From a virus: a DNA stretch of 24,396 nt. A program made the position numbers and the translations under genes. The stretch lies in the IMG/VR virus record IMGVR_UViG_3300007735_000514, positions 1-24,396 of that record. The stretch is one strand, 5' to 3'. Below, in pieces: positions 1 through 7,973 of this stretch. The notes below the pieces were generated by a model that had not been told where the DNA came from, did not search any database, and saw only the letters and a list, made by a program, of their open reading frames with translations. How positions within the stretch are numbered: the first letter of the stretch is position 1; every line of letters starts with the position of its first letter.

Positions 1-6
1 TAAATA

Positions 7-528
7 ATGATACCTATTCCTATGTTAATAGGTGCGCTAATAGGTGGGGTTTCATCTGCCGCTAGGGGCGGGAATCCTTTAACTGGCGCGTTATTGGGCG
101 GGATTGGCGGTGGCATAGGTGGTGCTGCTTTAGGTGCTGGTAGTGCTGCTGCTACTGCTGGGATGACTGGTGCTAGTGCGGTTCCTGCTGGTGCTAGTGG
201 CCTTACAACATTACCCGCTACAGGTGCTACTGGTGTATTTGCTGCGCCTACGATGCCGACTTTTGCTGCTACAGGTGGATCAACAGGTCTTATTCCATCG
301 ATAACTGCTCCGGCTACGTTTATGGATCAGATTAGTGCTGCTGCTAAGTTTTCTAAAGAAAATCCGTTTCAGATGAATTTAGCATCAAACATCATGCAGC
401 AAAATGCTCAAGAAGATGCACAGAGATTAGCTGAGATGAGAGCTAGATCGGGTTTAATGGCTGGCAAACAGATACCAGTGCAACAACAAAGATCGTCATT
501 CGGAGTGCCGCAGCTTAGTCTTATTTAG
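7..528 (+). CDS. Gly/Ala-rich hydrophobic phage protein, probable internal virion protein
   Basis: I do not recognise a named family. The 173-residue product is very rich in Gly, Ala and Thr over residues 1-105, with GG/GA-type hydrophobic runs near the N terminus that could insert in or cross a membrane. The C-terminal 60 residues are polar, with a helical stretch (QNAQEDAQRLAEMRARSG). An in-frame TAA at 1-3 shows the gene does not start upstream of base 7; ATG at 22 is an alternative start. It lies 8 nt before the next virion gene. Small Gly/Ala-rich proteins before large internal proteins are common in podovirus late operons, so ejection or internal virion protein is the inferred role. Confidence 0.65.
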   Translation: MIPIPMLIGALIGGVSSAARGGNPLTGALLGGIGGGIGGAALGAGSAAATAGMTGASAVPAGASGLTTLPATGATGVFAAPTMPTFAATGGSTGLIPSITAPATFMDQISAAAKFSKENPFQMNLASNIMQQNAQEDAQRLAEMRARSGLMAGKQIPVQQQRSSFGVPQLSLI

Positions 529-536
529 GTGACATT

Positions 537-2030
537 ATGGCAATAGAAGATTACATCCCTAATATCTTTGGCGGTGTGCCAGTAGGCTATGAAGGTCTGC
601 TAGGGCCAGAACAATCTGCGGCATTACAGAAACGGTCTAACCTAGCGGGATTGCTAGGTTTTGGTGCTGGCTTGGCTCAAGCTATGAGAACCAGTCGCTC
701 TCCTATTGCAAATATACTAAGTGCGGCTGGTCAAGGTTTTACTGGTGCTGGTCAGACGTATCAGCAAGGAATACAAAACTTAATGCAGCAACAGCAATTT
801 GGATTACAGCAGCGTCAAATGGCAGGGATTCAGGCGATGAAGCTGAAATATCCTGATCTTGCTGATGAGTTTGATACGAATCCTGCTGGTGCTTTTCGTC
901 TAGTTGCAGAGCGTGAAGCGGCTAAAACCAAGCCTATTACGGTTGGTGAAGGCCAGACTGTTATTAGCCCACAAGGTCAGGTTCTCTTTTCTGCTCCCGG
1001 TGCTAAGAAAAAAAGTACCGCTGTAGTTGGTAATGTTGTTGTTGATCTTGAAACTGGACAGCCTATTTATACGGGTCAAGCTGAAACAAAACCTGTTGTA
1101 GTCGGTGGTAATTTAGTTGATCCATCAACAGGCAGAGTTATATTTACAGCACCATCTGAGGCTGCAAAACCTGTTGTTGTTGGTGGAAATCTTGTTGATC
1201 CTACAACAGGTAATGTTGTATTTGCTGCTCCAAAAGAGCAAAAAGCTCCAGATATTAAAGAATTTGCTGATGGCACGACTCGTCAATATGACCCGAATAC
1301 ACAATCATGGAAGGTTCTTGCCCGTAAGCCAGCAGGTGAAAGCAAGACGATGTATGAGAATAAGCCGACTGTAGATGCTCAAGGTCGGTTGGTATTTTTG
1401 CCTACTCGTCCGGGATTGCCTGTTGTTGATGCTCAGACTGGTAAGCCTGTTGATTTTGCTCCTAAAGTTGAAGCTAAACCACTTCCTGCACAATTACAAA
1501 AAGCTGAAGAAGAAGATTTCGATTTAGGTCAATCAGCTATCAATCTTTCTAAAGATGCAAACCGTTATGTAAGTAGCATTATTAGTGGAACTATTCCATT
1601 CGGTGTTAAGGAAAAAGTAAGAATTGCTGCTGCTAACGTAGTTGGTTCTACTGCGCCTGATGTTGTTGCTCGTAATGACTTTGAGCGTTGGAAAACTGAA
1701 TACGTTAATGAGTCTCTGCGTCAAAATAAGGGTACTCAGACAGAAGGTGATGCAGTTCGAGCCGCTAAAGAATTGCAAAGTGCAGAATCTAAGGAAGATG
1801 CAGCTAAAGCAATTATTCGTTTGCGCGACATCAATGCAAGACGAGCAAGTGATTATCAAAATTCTATCAACAGGCGTAGAACTAATGCTAAAGTTGGTGA
1901 GGCCGAAGTTAAGTTAGAGATTCCTAAGTTTGAGCCTTATGTATTTACTGATGCTGACTACAAGGCTGTTCCTGATGGCGCAACTTATATCGATTCCAAC
2001 GGTGTCCGTAGAGTAAAAGGAAAACGATAA
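537..2030 (+). CDS. Phage virion-associated protein with tandem 26-residue repeats
   Basis: This 497-residue protein has no catalytic motif that I recognise. Residues 30-100 are Gly/Ala/Gln-rich and helical (GLLGFGAGLAQAM, then NLMQQQQFGLQQRQM). Residues 132-234 hold about four copies of a beta-type repeat whose core is VVVGGNLVDPxTGxVxFxAP. The last two copies are nearly identical in DNA as well as protein. The C-terminal third is charged and helical. AGGTG five nt before ATG supports the start, and the stop overlaps the next ATG (TAATG). Its place between two structural-looking genes suggests an internal virion or tail-associated protein, but function is inferred from context only. Confidence 0.75.
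   Translation: MAIEDYIPNIFGGVPVGYEGLLGPEQSAALQKRSNLAGLLGFGAGLAQAMRTSRSPIANILSAAGQGFTGAGQTYQQGIQNLMQQQQFGLQQRQMAGIQAMKLKYPDLADEFDTNPAGAFRLVAEREAAKTKPITVGEGQTVISPQGQVLFSAPGAKKKSTAVVGNVVVDLETGQPIYTGQAETKPVVVGGNLVDPSTGRVIFTAPSEAAKPVVVGGNLVDPTTGNVVFAAPKEQKAPDIKEFADGTTRQYDPNTQSWKVLARKPAGESKTMYENKPTVDAQGRLVFLPTRPGLPVVDAQTGKPVDFAPKVEAKPLPAQLQKAEEEDFDLGQSAINLSKDANRYVSSIISGTIPFGVKEKVRIAAANVVGSTAPDVVARNDFERWKTEYVNESLRQNKGTQTEGDAVRAAKELQSAESKEDAAKAIIRLRDINARRASDYQNSINRRRTNAKVGEAEVKLEIPKFEPYVFTDADYKAVPDGATYIDSNGVRRVKGKR
1089..1238 (+). repeat. In-frame tandem repeat, about 78-nt unit
   Basis: Two adjacent units (about 1089-1166 and 1167-1238) encode KPVVVGGNLVDP(S/T)TG followed by xVxFxAP. More diverged copies lie upstream, over about residues 132-184 of the 497-aa protein. 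The repeats are in frame, so unequal exchange would change protein length without breaking it. Confidence 0.75.
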
Positions 2031-3880
2031 TGGCTAACGAATGGGAAAAGGATGCGATAGCAGAGCTTCCTACTCAACCGTCGGTAATGATGCCGAAAAC
2101 TCCTTATACCGGCTCTGCTGAAGCTGTTAGGTCGGTTGCTCAAGGTGCTACGTTTGGCTTTGCTGATGAACTAGAGGCTGCTTTTAGAACTGGTCAGATT
2201 AGCGGTGAACAGTATCAAGCATTGCGTGACAGACTACGCCAGCAGCAAACGCAATTCCGTCAGGATTATCCAATTTTAGGCGGTGGTGCTGAATTAACTG
2301 GTGCTTTAGCGGCTCCATTTGCTGCATTTAAGTATCTAGGTAAAGCTGCTCCAGCAGTTCAAGAGGCTATAACTGGTACGACATTGCCACAACAGGCAGT
2401 TAGAGGTGGTGTTGCCGGATTAGCTACAGGTGCGCTATCTGGTGCTGGTACTGCTGAAACTGACGTTACTGGTGGTGCTACGACTTCTGGTGCTATTGGC
2501 GGTACTTTAGGTGCTACGGTTCCTCTAGCGTTGCGTGGTGCTGGAAGCATGATTAAGAATGTCTTAATCGCTTCTGGTATCGGAGATCAGCCTACAGCAG
2601 CCTCAAAACTTATTGCTGATGCCTTAAAGAAAGACAACCTGACTATTGATGAGGCTCAGAATGTTTTATCAGAGCTAGAGCGTCTGAATGTTCCTCGTCC
2701 TGTATTAGCTGATGTAAGCAAGAGCCTACAAGACCTAGCGTACTCTGCTTATGTCGTTCCTTCAACTAAGAAGGATGCGACTCTACGTTTCCTAGAATCC
2801 AGAATGATTGACCAACCTAACGATATTGTTAAAGGCTTGGTAACTCGCGCTGGATTGGGTAAGAACGTCAACGGTTACGAGTATCTTGATTTTTTGGCTC
2901 AAAATCAGAAGGCTGCTGCTAGTGCCAAATATCCAGAGGCTTATAGTAGAAATGTCTATGCCAAAGATTTCCGGCAGTTTATGGATCGTCCAGTATTTAC
3001 TGAGGCGTATCGTGAAGCTCAAAAACGAGCAGCAGTTTACGGTGAGGATTTGCCTAGCCTAGATATTTTTTTAAGCGATAGGAAAGTGCCTACTGATGTA
3101 ATGCACCAAATCAAGATTGGTCTTGATCGTATTGTAGAAAGAGAAACAGATACGCTTACAAATAAAGTTACTGGTTTTGGTCGTGATGTAATTATTGTAA
3201 GAAAACAGTTTAATGATTTATTAGAAGCAAAAAACCCTATTTACGCTAAAGCAAACAAGGAATTTGCTGATAACGAAAAACTTAAAAAATCATTTGAGAC
3301 TGGTCAGGATTACCAGAAACTTGAATACAAAGAGGCGTTAGACAAGCTAAAAGGCATGAATGACGCTGAGAAAGAGGCTTTTCGGCTTGGGATGATGGCT
3401 GACGTAAACAGTCGTTTAGAGAACTTCAAAGGTGGTGACTTTGCTCGTCAAATCTTTAAGAGTGACAAGCAGAAATCCTTGATGCGTTATGCCTTTACTG
3501 ACAAAGATCAATATAACCAGTTTGTCCAATATGTAGATGCTTTAGAACGTCAATCTAAGACTGCTAAAGGCATTATTGGCGGCTCTCAGACTGGTGAGCG
3601 TTTGGCTACTAGCGAGGCTACTGGTAAGGCTGCTGGATTGGCTCAGAGTTACGCTACTGGTGGATTAGCTGGTACGGCAATGGAACTATTACGCCAAGGT
3701 GCAGCTAGAACTAAAGGTATTAGTGGTGAGACTTCTGCTGAACTTCAGAAGCGGCTATTTGCGTCTGATCCTATTGAACAACGAGCTATTTTGCAGGAAC
3801 TCCGTCTTAGGACTCAGAAGCGTCCTGTCGGTGCTGTTCCCGGTGCTGCTGCTATTGGAACATTAACAGGACTGCTATAA
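2030..3880 (+). CDS. Large internal virion / ejection-like protein
   Basis: The 616-residue product is mostly predicted helix. Residues 25-70 carry an FGFADELEAAFRTG segment followed by an Arg/Gln-rich helix. Residues 85-180 form Ala/Gly-rich hydrophobic stretches (GGGAELTGALAAPFAAF) and the C terminus is again Ala/Gly-rich (GAVPGAAAIGTLTGLL). This pattern of a charged helical body with amphipathic Gly/Ala-rich ends resembles podovirus internal ejection proteins, although I see no lysozyme motif. AAGGA lies eight nt before ATG, and the ATG overlaps the preceding TAA by one base. The tail fibre gene follows 9 nt later. The structural assignment is an inference from composition and position. 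Confidence 0.7.
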   Translation: MANEWEKDAIAELPTQPSVMMPKTPYTGSAEAVRSVAQGATFGFADELEAAFRTGQISGEQYQALRDRLRQQQTQFRQDYPILGGGAELTGALAAPFAAFKYLGKAAPAVQEAITGTTLPQQAVRGGVAGLATGALSGAGTAETDVTGGATTSGAIGGTLGATVPLALRGAGSMIKNVLIASGIGDQPTAASKLIADALKKDNLTIDEAQNVLSELERLNVPRPVLADVSKSLQDLAYSAYVVPSTKKDATLRFLESRMIDQPNDIVKGLVTRAGLGKNVNGYEYLDFLAQNQKAAASAKYPEAYSRNVYAKDFRQFMDRPVFTEAYREAQKRAAVYGEDLPSLDIFLSDRKVPTDVMHQIKIGLDRIVERETDTLTNKVTGFGRDVIIVRKQFNDLLEAKNPIYAKANKEFADNEKLKKSFETGQDYQKLEYKEALDKLKGMNDAEKEAFRLGMMADVNSRLENFKGGDFARQIFKSDKQKSLMRYAFTDKDQYNQFVQYVDALERQSKTAKGIIGGSQTGERLATSEATGKAAGLAQSYATGGLAGTAMELLRQGAARTKGISGETSAELQKRLFASDPIEQRAILQELRLRTQKRPVGAVPGAAAIGTLTGLL

Positions 3881-3889
3881 AGGTGAATC

Positions 3890-5056
3890 ATGCCAAAGAC
3901 AAAGATCAGCGAATTTAGTGCCACAGCAGCTAATAATACCGATATTGACGGTATTAACATTGCTGAAGGTTGTCCACCATCGACTATCAACAATGCTATT
4001 CGTGAGTTGATGGCACAGTTGAAAGACCAGCAAGCAGGTACGTCTGGCGATAACTTTACTGTAGGTGGTGACCTGAGTGTTTCAGGTAACGTCACGCTAA
4101 CTAATGCCTTACCTATTGCTCAAGGTGGTACAGGTCAAACTACGGCTAGTAATGCTATCAATGCACTAATGCCTAGCCAAACAAGTAACTCAGGTAAATA
4201 CCTAACAACTAATGGCGTTAGTGTTTCATGGGGTACTGTGACACCGGGAAGCGGTACGGTTACTAGCGTTGCGTTATCGTCATCGCTGTCAGGTATTACG
4301 GTAACTGGCTCTCCGATTACATCAACAGGAACGCTAGGGCTTACTGGTACGTTAAACGTCGCTAATGGTGGTACTGGTGTAGCAACACTATCTACTGGTG
4401 CTGTTCTCGTTGGCAATGGAACAAGTGCGATTAGTTCTATTGCTCCGGGTTCTAACGGTCAGGTTCTAACGTCTAACGGTTCATCTTGGTCATCGTCTGC
4501 ATTGCCTACGGCTTCTGCTACGGTTTCTGGAGTAGTAACAACAGGTAGCCAGAACTTTGCTGGTGCTAAGACGTTTGATACGGGTATTGTCTCGCCTAAC
4601 GGTTATAACTTTACGTCAACAGGTAACTCGATCTACTGGACTGGCTCCGTAATGGAGGTATATATCAGTTCAACAATGAAGTTTTTTGTTGGCTCGTCAT
4701 CGGCTGGATTCAGCATTTCAGACGTTCAGAAGGTCGGTGGTGGATCGTTTAACTCGTACTCAGACTCGCGTTACAAGCAGGATATTACGGCTTACGGTAA
4801 GGGTCTAGCAGAGATTAAGCAGGTATCGCCTAAGAACTATCGTTATACCGCTGAGTTCATGAAGTCTGATAGCCCATCACAGGCTTTTGTGGGGGTTATT
4901 GCTCAGGAATTAGAAGGTACTGCGTTTGCTAATTGCGTAAAAACTGACGCGAATGGATATAAAATTGTAGATACATCAGAGCTAACCTTTGCTCTTATCA
5001 ATGCGGTAAAAGAACTAAGTTCCAGAATTGAACAGTTAGAGGCTCGAAATGTCTGA
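3890..5056 (+). CDS. Tail fibre with C-terminal S74 intramolecular chaperone domain
   Basis: The 388-residue protein has the anatomy of a short tail fibre or spike. Residues 1-50 form an N-terminal virion-attachment region. Residues 55-285 are Gly/Ser/Thr-rich, with fibre motifs LPIAQGGTGQTTASNAIN and LNVANGGTGVATLSTGAVLVGNG. Residues 290-388 are a peptidase S74 type domain (SDSRYKQDI, later QAFVGVIAQELEG and a helical C terminus). The Ser291-Asp...Lys296 spacing of five matches the Ser-Lys dyad known for self-cleaving S74 chaperones, so the last ~100 residues are probably cut off after trimerisation. AAGGTG precedes the ATG by four nt. It is probably the receptor-binding protein. The gene overlaps the next one by 8 nt. 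Confidence 0.9.
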   Translation: MPKTKISEFSATAANNTDIDGINIAEGCPPSTINNAIRELMAQLKDQQAGTSGDNFTVGGDLSVSGNVTLTNALPIAQGGTGQTTASNAINALMPSQTSNSGKYLTTNGVSVSWGTVTPGSGTVTSVALSSSLSGITVTGSPITSTGTLGLTGTLNVANGGTGVATLSTGAVLVGNGTSAISSIAPGSNGQVLTSNGSSWSSSALPTASATVSGVVTTGSQNFAGAKTFDTGIVSPNGYNFTSTGNSIYWTGSVMEVYISSTMKFFVGSSSAGFSISDVQKVGGGSFNSYSDSRYKQDITAYGKGLAEIKQVSPKNYRYTAEFMKSDSPSQAFVGVIAQELEGTAFANCVKTDANGYKIVDTSELTFALINAVKELSSRIEQLEARNV

Positions 5057-5255
5057 TATTGATCCTAAAGAGTTTGGTGCGTTACAGGCTGATGTTCGTA
5101 CCTTAATTAATGAAATCCATATGCTGCGTCAGGAAATGGCTAAGGTTAATGCCGTTGTTAATAAAGGCAAAGGTGCTATGTATATGCTAATGGCTTCCTC
5201 TGGCTTGGTAGGCTCTGCATTTACTATTTTTGCGACTAAGGTTTTTGGTCTATAA
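5049..5255 (+). CDS. Small coiled-coil plus C-terminal TM protein, holin/XhlA-like
   Basis: The 68-residue product has an amphipathic helical N terminus (LQADVRTLINEIHMLRQEM) and one hydrophobic C-terminal segment (about 46-66, MLMASSGLVGSAFTIFATKV). This N-coil/C-anchor design resembles XhlA/hemolysin-type phage lysis accessories, but I see no diagnostic motif. GAGG six nt before the ATG supports the start. It directly follows the tail fibre and opens the membrane and lysis module. Confidence 0.7.
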   Translation: MSDIDPKEFGALQADVRTLINEIHMLRQEMAKVNAVVNKGKGAMYMLMASSGLVGSAFTIFATKVFGL

Positions 5256-5258
5256 GAT

Positions 5259-5963
5259 GTGATCGATCCTGTAACAATTGCTGCGGCTTATAAGGCTTGT
5301 ACTACAGCGATTGATCTAGCAAAGAAGGGTGTAGAGCTTTACAAACAGATAAAAAACACTAGCGGTGACGTTAGTGATGTACTGAAAGATTTGCGAGAGC
5401 AGTATCACAAGATCGTCAGCCCGAGTAAGGAGCAGACGAGGCAGTATCAGGAAGAGGTAAAAAAGGTGCAGTCAGTTGCCGCAGCAGCAGCAGCACCAGA
5501 TGATGTGCTGAATGACATCTGGAACAATCTTGGTAACTTCATAGACCAGTACGAAGCATTAGCAAAGATATATGTCCAGAGTGAGGCTGAGTCAAAAGAG
5601 GTATATCGAGGTGATTTATCGTTAGGACGTAGAGCATTAGAGCGAATCCGGCTAGAGTCTAAGCTCAACGAGATGCTGGCGCAGGTAAGGGAGGCGATGA
5701 TTTATAACTCCTTCTCAGAGTTGAATGGTGTGTGGTCACGTTTTGAGAAGGCTTGGGTAGATATACAGAATGAACAGGCTGATGCACTAGCAGCAGAGAC
5801 TAGGAAGATACAGGCGGCTCGATGGCAACGAAGGGCAGCAATAAATCAGCTCAAGGCTCGCCTGATTTACGTTGGAGCGATCGTGTTCGTGGTGCTGTGG
5901 GCAGTGGGTCTAATGTGGCTAATAACGAAAAGCGCGAGTCAGAGGATGTACCTTGGGCTTTAA
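5259..5963 (+). CDS. Coiled-coil protein with C-terminal membrane anchor, unknown function
   Basis: The 234-residue protein starts at GTG; the overlapping ATG at 5257 runs directly into TGA, so GTG is the only sensible start. Residues 1-195 are charged and helical with an Ala-rich stretch near 75. Residues 203-222 form one TM segment (IYVGAIVFVVLWAVGLMWLI) followed by a short positively charged tail. The gene follows the holin-like gene by 3 nt and its last 142 nt overlap the next frame. I do not recognise the family. Its location suggests a lysis-associated or superinfection-related membrane protein. Confidence 0.6.
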   Translation: MIDPVTIAAAYKACTTAIDLAKKGVELYKQIKNTSGDVSDVLKDLREQYHKIVSPSKEQTRQYQEEVKKVQSVAAAAAAPDDVLNDIWNNLGNFIDQYEALAKIYVQSEAESKEVYRGDLSLGRRALERIRLESKLNEMLAQVREAMIYNSFSELNGVWSRFEKAWVDIQNEQADALAAETRKIQAARWQRRAAINQLKARLIYVGAIVFVVLWAVGLMWLITKSASQRMYLGL

Positions 5964-6127
5964 TAACGGTGGTGATGGCAGTCTTGTTAATGTTCTTCAT
6001 CATCATGCCAATATTAGGTTTCATGTACTACGATCTCTACTACGCACATCAGGCAGCGATAATAGAAATTAAGAAGATGCAGCAACTAAGACGAGAAATC
6101 CTAGAGGAACGGATGTATGGTCGATAG
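5822..6127 (+). CDS. Single-TM protein overlapping the preceding gene by 142 nt
   Basis: The 101-residue product has a polar N terminus (1-45), a strongly hydrophobic segment (about 46-72, ALITVVMAVLLMFFIIMPIL then YYDLYY) and a charged C-terminal helix (IEIKKMQQLRREILEERM). AGGCGG four nt before the ATG at 5822 supports that start. GTG at 5915 would shorten the overlap with the 234-aa gene while keeping the TM. The TM segment itself lies beyond the upstream stop. The end overlaps the endolysin start. Possible roles are holin or holin regulator. Confidence 0.55.
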   Translation: MATKGSNKSAQGSPDLRWSDRVRGAVGSGSNVANNEKRESEDVPWALITVVMAVLLMFFIIMPILGFMYYDLYYAHQAAIIEIKKMQQLRREILEERMYGR

Positions 6128-6755
6128 AAAAGCCTTTAAAGCCTTTATTCCTCACTCTAAGTACGCAGACCATTGGTATGAGGCTCTGTTTGGCTCACAG
6201 ACAGAGTTAGGTGGTAAGTCACTCCTAGACGAATACGAGATTAACACTCCACAACGAATAGCAGCTTTCCTAGCCCAATGTCACCATGAGTCAGGTGGAT
6301 TCGTCTGGCTTACAGAGAACCTGAACTATAGTGCTTCAGGACTTCTTAAAGTATTCCCAAAGTATTTCCAGACAGATTCACAGGCTAAGTCATATGCTAA
6401 ACAGCCGGACAAGATAGCTAATTACGTCTATGCGAATCGCATGGGTAACGGTGATGAGGCTTCTGGAGATGGTGCTAGGTACAAGGGTAGAGGATTGATC
6501 CAGCTAACTGGCAAGGATAACTATTTCTGGTTTGCTGCTTCCTTAGAGATGACTCCAGAACAAGCCTCAGAATATACACAGACGTTTGAGGGTGCTGCTC
6601 AGTCTGCTTGCTGGTTTTGGGAGACTAATAAGCTCAATCGATTTGCTGATGCCGGAGACTTGAGAGGCATGACTAAGGTGATTAACGGTGGTTACAAGGG
6701 AATGGAAGATAGAGAGGCTCAGTATGCGCGTGCTTTACGTTTGCTTGGTGCTTAG
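6117..6755 (+). CDS. Endolysin, glycoside hydrolase family 19 (chitinase-like muramidase)
   Basis: The 212-residue protein hydrolyses glycan strands of peptidoglycan for host lysis. Family 19 features are clear: CHHESGGF at 55-62 contains the probable catalytic Glu58, followed by the LNYSASGLLKVFPKYF segment (69-84), then DGARYKGRGLIQLTGKDNY (118-135) and a C-terminal Trp-rich helix (AAQSACWFWETNKLN). There is no signal peptide or cell-wall-binding domain, so it probably needs a holin to reach the periplasm. Length fits single-domain Gram-negative phage endolysins. The start codon lies inside the end of the preceding gene. Its last 32 nt overlap the lipoprotein gene. Confidence 0.93.
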   Translation: MVDRKAFKAFIPHSKYADHWYEALFGSQTELGGKSLLDEYEINTPQRIAAFLAQCHHESGGFVWLTENLNYSASGLLKVFPKYFQTDSQAKSYAKQPDKIANYVYANRMGNGDEASGDGARYKGRGLIQLTGKDNYFWFAASLEMTPEQASEYTQTFEGAAQSACWFWETNKLNRFADAGDLRGMTKVINGGYKGMEDREAQYARALRLLGA

Positions 6756-6957
6756 TCTGTTTGGATGCGATAGGTTCCGTTATCCTTGCCAAGACCCTGA
6801 GAATTGGGAAACTAAACAATGCAAAAGACCATATTGCGCTGTTACCGGAACCTGTCCAGACCAGTTAATGAAGCCAGAGGAAATTAAGGATGAACCCGTT
6901 AAAGTTAATCAGCCAGTTTCTTGCCCTGACGCAGGAACAGCACGATGCGGTAATTAA
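6724..6957 (+). CDS. Cys-rich phage lipoprotein overlapping the endolysin gene
   Basis: ATG at 6724 gives a 77-residue protein with a short hydrophobic signal and a lipobox LFGC, with lipidated Cys15. A Cys-rich mature part follows (DRFRYPCQDPENWETKQC, then CAVTGTCPD). A longer frame from 6688 would place charged residues before the signal, so 6724 is preferred. Lipid attachment to a membrane and disulfide bonding are inferred from the motif. It overlaps the endolysin by 32 nt and the two-TM gene by 68 nt. It might act as an outer-membrane lysis factor or a superinfection-exclusion lipoprotein. Confidence 0.75.
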   Translation: MRVLYVCLVLSLFGCDRFRYPCQDPENWETKQCKRPYCAVTGTCPDQLMKPEEIKDEPVKVNQPVSCPDAGTARCGN

Positions 6958-7330
6958 GTTCTGTATCGCTGTAACTTTCTGCTGTACGGTCATTATCATG
7001 GTCGGAGTGTCACTCTATAGTGTTGTGTTCGTAACGCAGCCTATGAATGGCATGGCTCCTGCTGATAAACAATTTTTTCTCATCTTGAGCGATATGTCGA
7101 AGTACATCCTCGGCAGCCTCGCGACCCTCCTTGCTGTCAAGGGTAAGGATGCTTTGCCTCAGTTTATTCCTCCGAATCTATCGACTGAGAAAGAGCGTTC
7201 AGACACTCCACCAGCACCAAAATCACCTACTCAGCAGCGTATAGAGCCTATTATTTCTAGCCAACCAGCAGTTTCAGGGTATAACGGCAAAGCTGCTCCT
7301 GAACAACCACCACATCCGGAGATAACATGA
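6890..7330 (+). CDS. Two-TM membrane protein, holin candidate
   Basis: The 146-residue protein has two hydrophobic segments (about 21-50, AVIKFCIAVTFCCTVIIMVGVSLYSVVFV, with a second around 70-84 YILGSLATLLAV) and a hydrophilic, Pro/Gln-rich C-terminal tail of 60 residues. Two TMs with a charged C terminus in a cluster with endolysin and spanins make it the best holin candidate in the window. No sequence-level family match is claimed. GAGG upstream and ATG at 6890 support the start despite the 68-nt overlap with the lipoprotein gene. The stop overlaps the next ATG. Confidence 0.65.
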   Translation: MNPLKLISQFLALTQEQHDAVIKFCIAVTFCCTVIIMVGVSLYSVVFVTQPMNGMAPADKQFFLILSDMSKYILGSLATLLAVKGKDALPQFIPPNLSTEKERSDTPPAPKSPTQQRIEPIISSQPAVSGYNGKAAPEQPPHPEIT

Positions 7331-7515
7331 TCCTACTCTACGCACGCATGGCACTTACTGTTTTGCTAAGTGCTTTCCTAGTGTTCCAGATTCATGCAGC
7401 CGAGACTAAAAAGGTCTGCCATATGGAGAAAGACCGTAAGGGCAAAGAGAATCAGGTTTGCCGAGAGGTTAAAGTCCATAAGAAACTGGATGCGACTAAA
7501 GTGCCTCCTAAATGA
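7327..7515 (+). CDS. Small exported protein with signal peptide
   Basis: The 62-residue product has a classical signal peptide (LTVLLSAFLVFQIHA, cleavage after HAA near residue 25) and a short basic mature part with two cysteines (KKVCHMEKDRKGKENQVC) that could form a disulfide. GGAG five nt before ATG supports the start, and both ends overlap neighbours by four bases (ATGA), indicating translational coupling. It lies between the holin candidate and Rz. Function is unknown; a periplasmic lysis accessory is possible. Confidence 0.65.
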   Translation: MILLYARMALTVLLSAFLVFQIHAAETKKVCHMEKDRKGKENQVCREVKVHKKLDATKVPPK

Positions 7516-7973
7516 ATCCTTACTTTCTACTCGGTTCCTTGGTTGCCGTTATCGTCGCGGCAGGTGCTGGATATTTTCAGGGGTCAGAGCATGGTAAGGA
7601 GAAGGTACAGGCATTGTGGGATAAGGAGAAAGCAGAGCAATATGCGGAGTACGCTAAGGGTCAAGAAGCGGCTAGGCAGAAGGAACAGGAGTTACAGGCA
7701 AACGCAGACAGACTGAGACAGGAAAAAGACCGTGAAATCAAGAATCTTAACGCTAGGGCTACTGCTCTCACTAACAGCTTGCAGCACCGTCAAGCCCGCA
7801 CCACCGAAACAAATCCCATGCCCAATGCCTCCAGTGCTGGATCAAGCCACTGTACCGGAAAAGAGCTTTTTAGAGAGGATGGAGAGTTTCTTATCCGGGT
7901 CGCTAGAGAAGCAGACGAACTCAGAATCGCGCTCAAACAGTGCTACACCCAATACGAAACCCTAAGAAAGTGA
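7512..7973 (+). CDS. Rz: Rz-like inner-membrane spanin
   Basis: The 153-residue protein has an N-terminal signal-anchor (about 5-24, FLLGSLVAVIVAAGAGYFQG) and a long periplasmic coiled coil (35-90, rich in Lys/Glu/Gln/Ala). This is the i-spanin design that bridges to the outer-membrane Rz1 lipoprotein in the last step of lysis. A complete Rz1 frame is nested inside it, which is strong confirmation. Its start overlaps the previous stop (ATGA) with no good ribosome site of its own, suggesting coupling. The end runs 12 nt into the convergent leftward gene. Confidence 0.88.
   Translation: MNPYFLLGSLVAVIVAAGAGYFQGSEHGKEKVQALWDKEKAEQYAEYAKGQEAARQKEQELQANADRLRQEKDREIKNLNARATALTNSLQHRQARTTETNPMPNASSAGSSHCTGKELFREDGEFLIRVAREADELRIALKQCYTQYETLRK
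7732..7965 (+). CDS. Rz1: Rz1-like outer-membrane spanin lipoprotein, nested in Rz
   Basis: A GTG start (AGGA eight nt upstream) in the +1 frame relative to Rz gives a 77-residue lipoprotein. The signal sequence ends in the lipobox LTAC (lipidated Cys17), followed by a Pro-rich segment (KPAPPKQIPCPMPPVLDQ), as in lambda Rz1. It would sit in the inner leaflet of the outer membrane and bind the Rz coiled coil. The whole gene lies within Rz, the arrangement known for lambda. It implies a Gram-negative host. Confidence 0.87.
   Translation: MKSRILTLGLLLSLTACSTVKPAPPKQIPCPMPPVLDQATVPEKSFLERMESFLSGSLEKQTNSESRSNSATPNTKP

Noticed and set aside
1533-1859. 108-codon open frame on the minus strand
   Set aside because: It lies opposite the 497-aa virion gene, has a Cys/Ser/Asn-rich product typical of antisense frames, and no ribosome site or operon partner.
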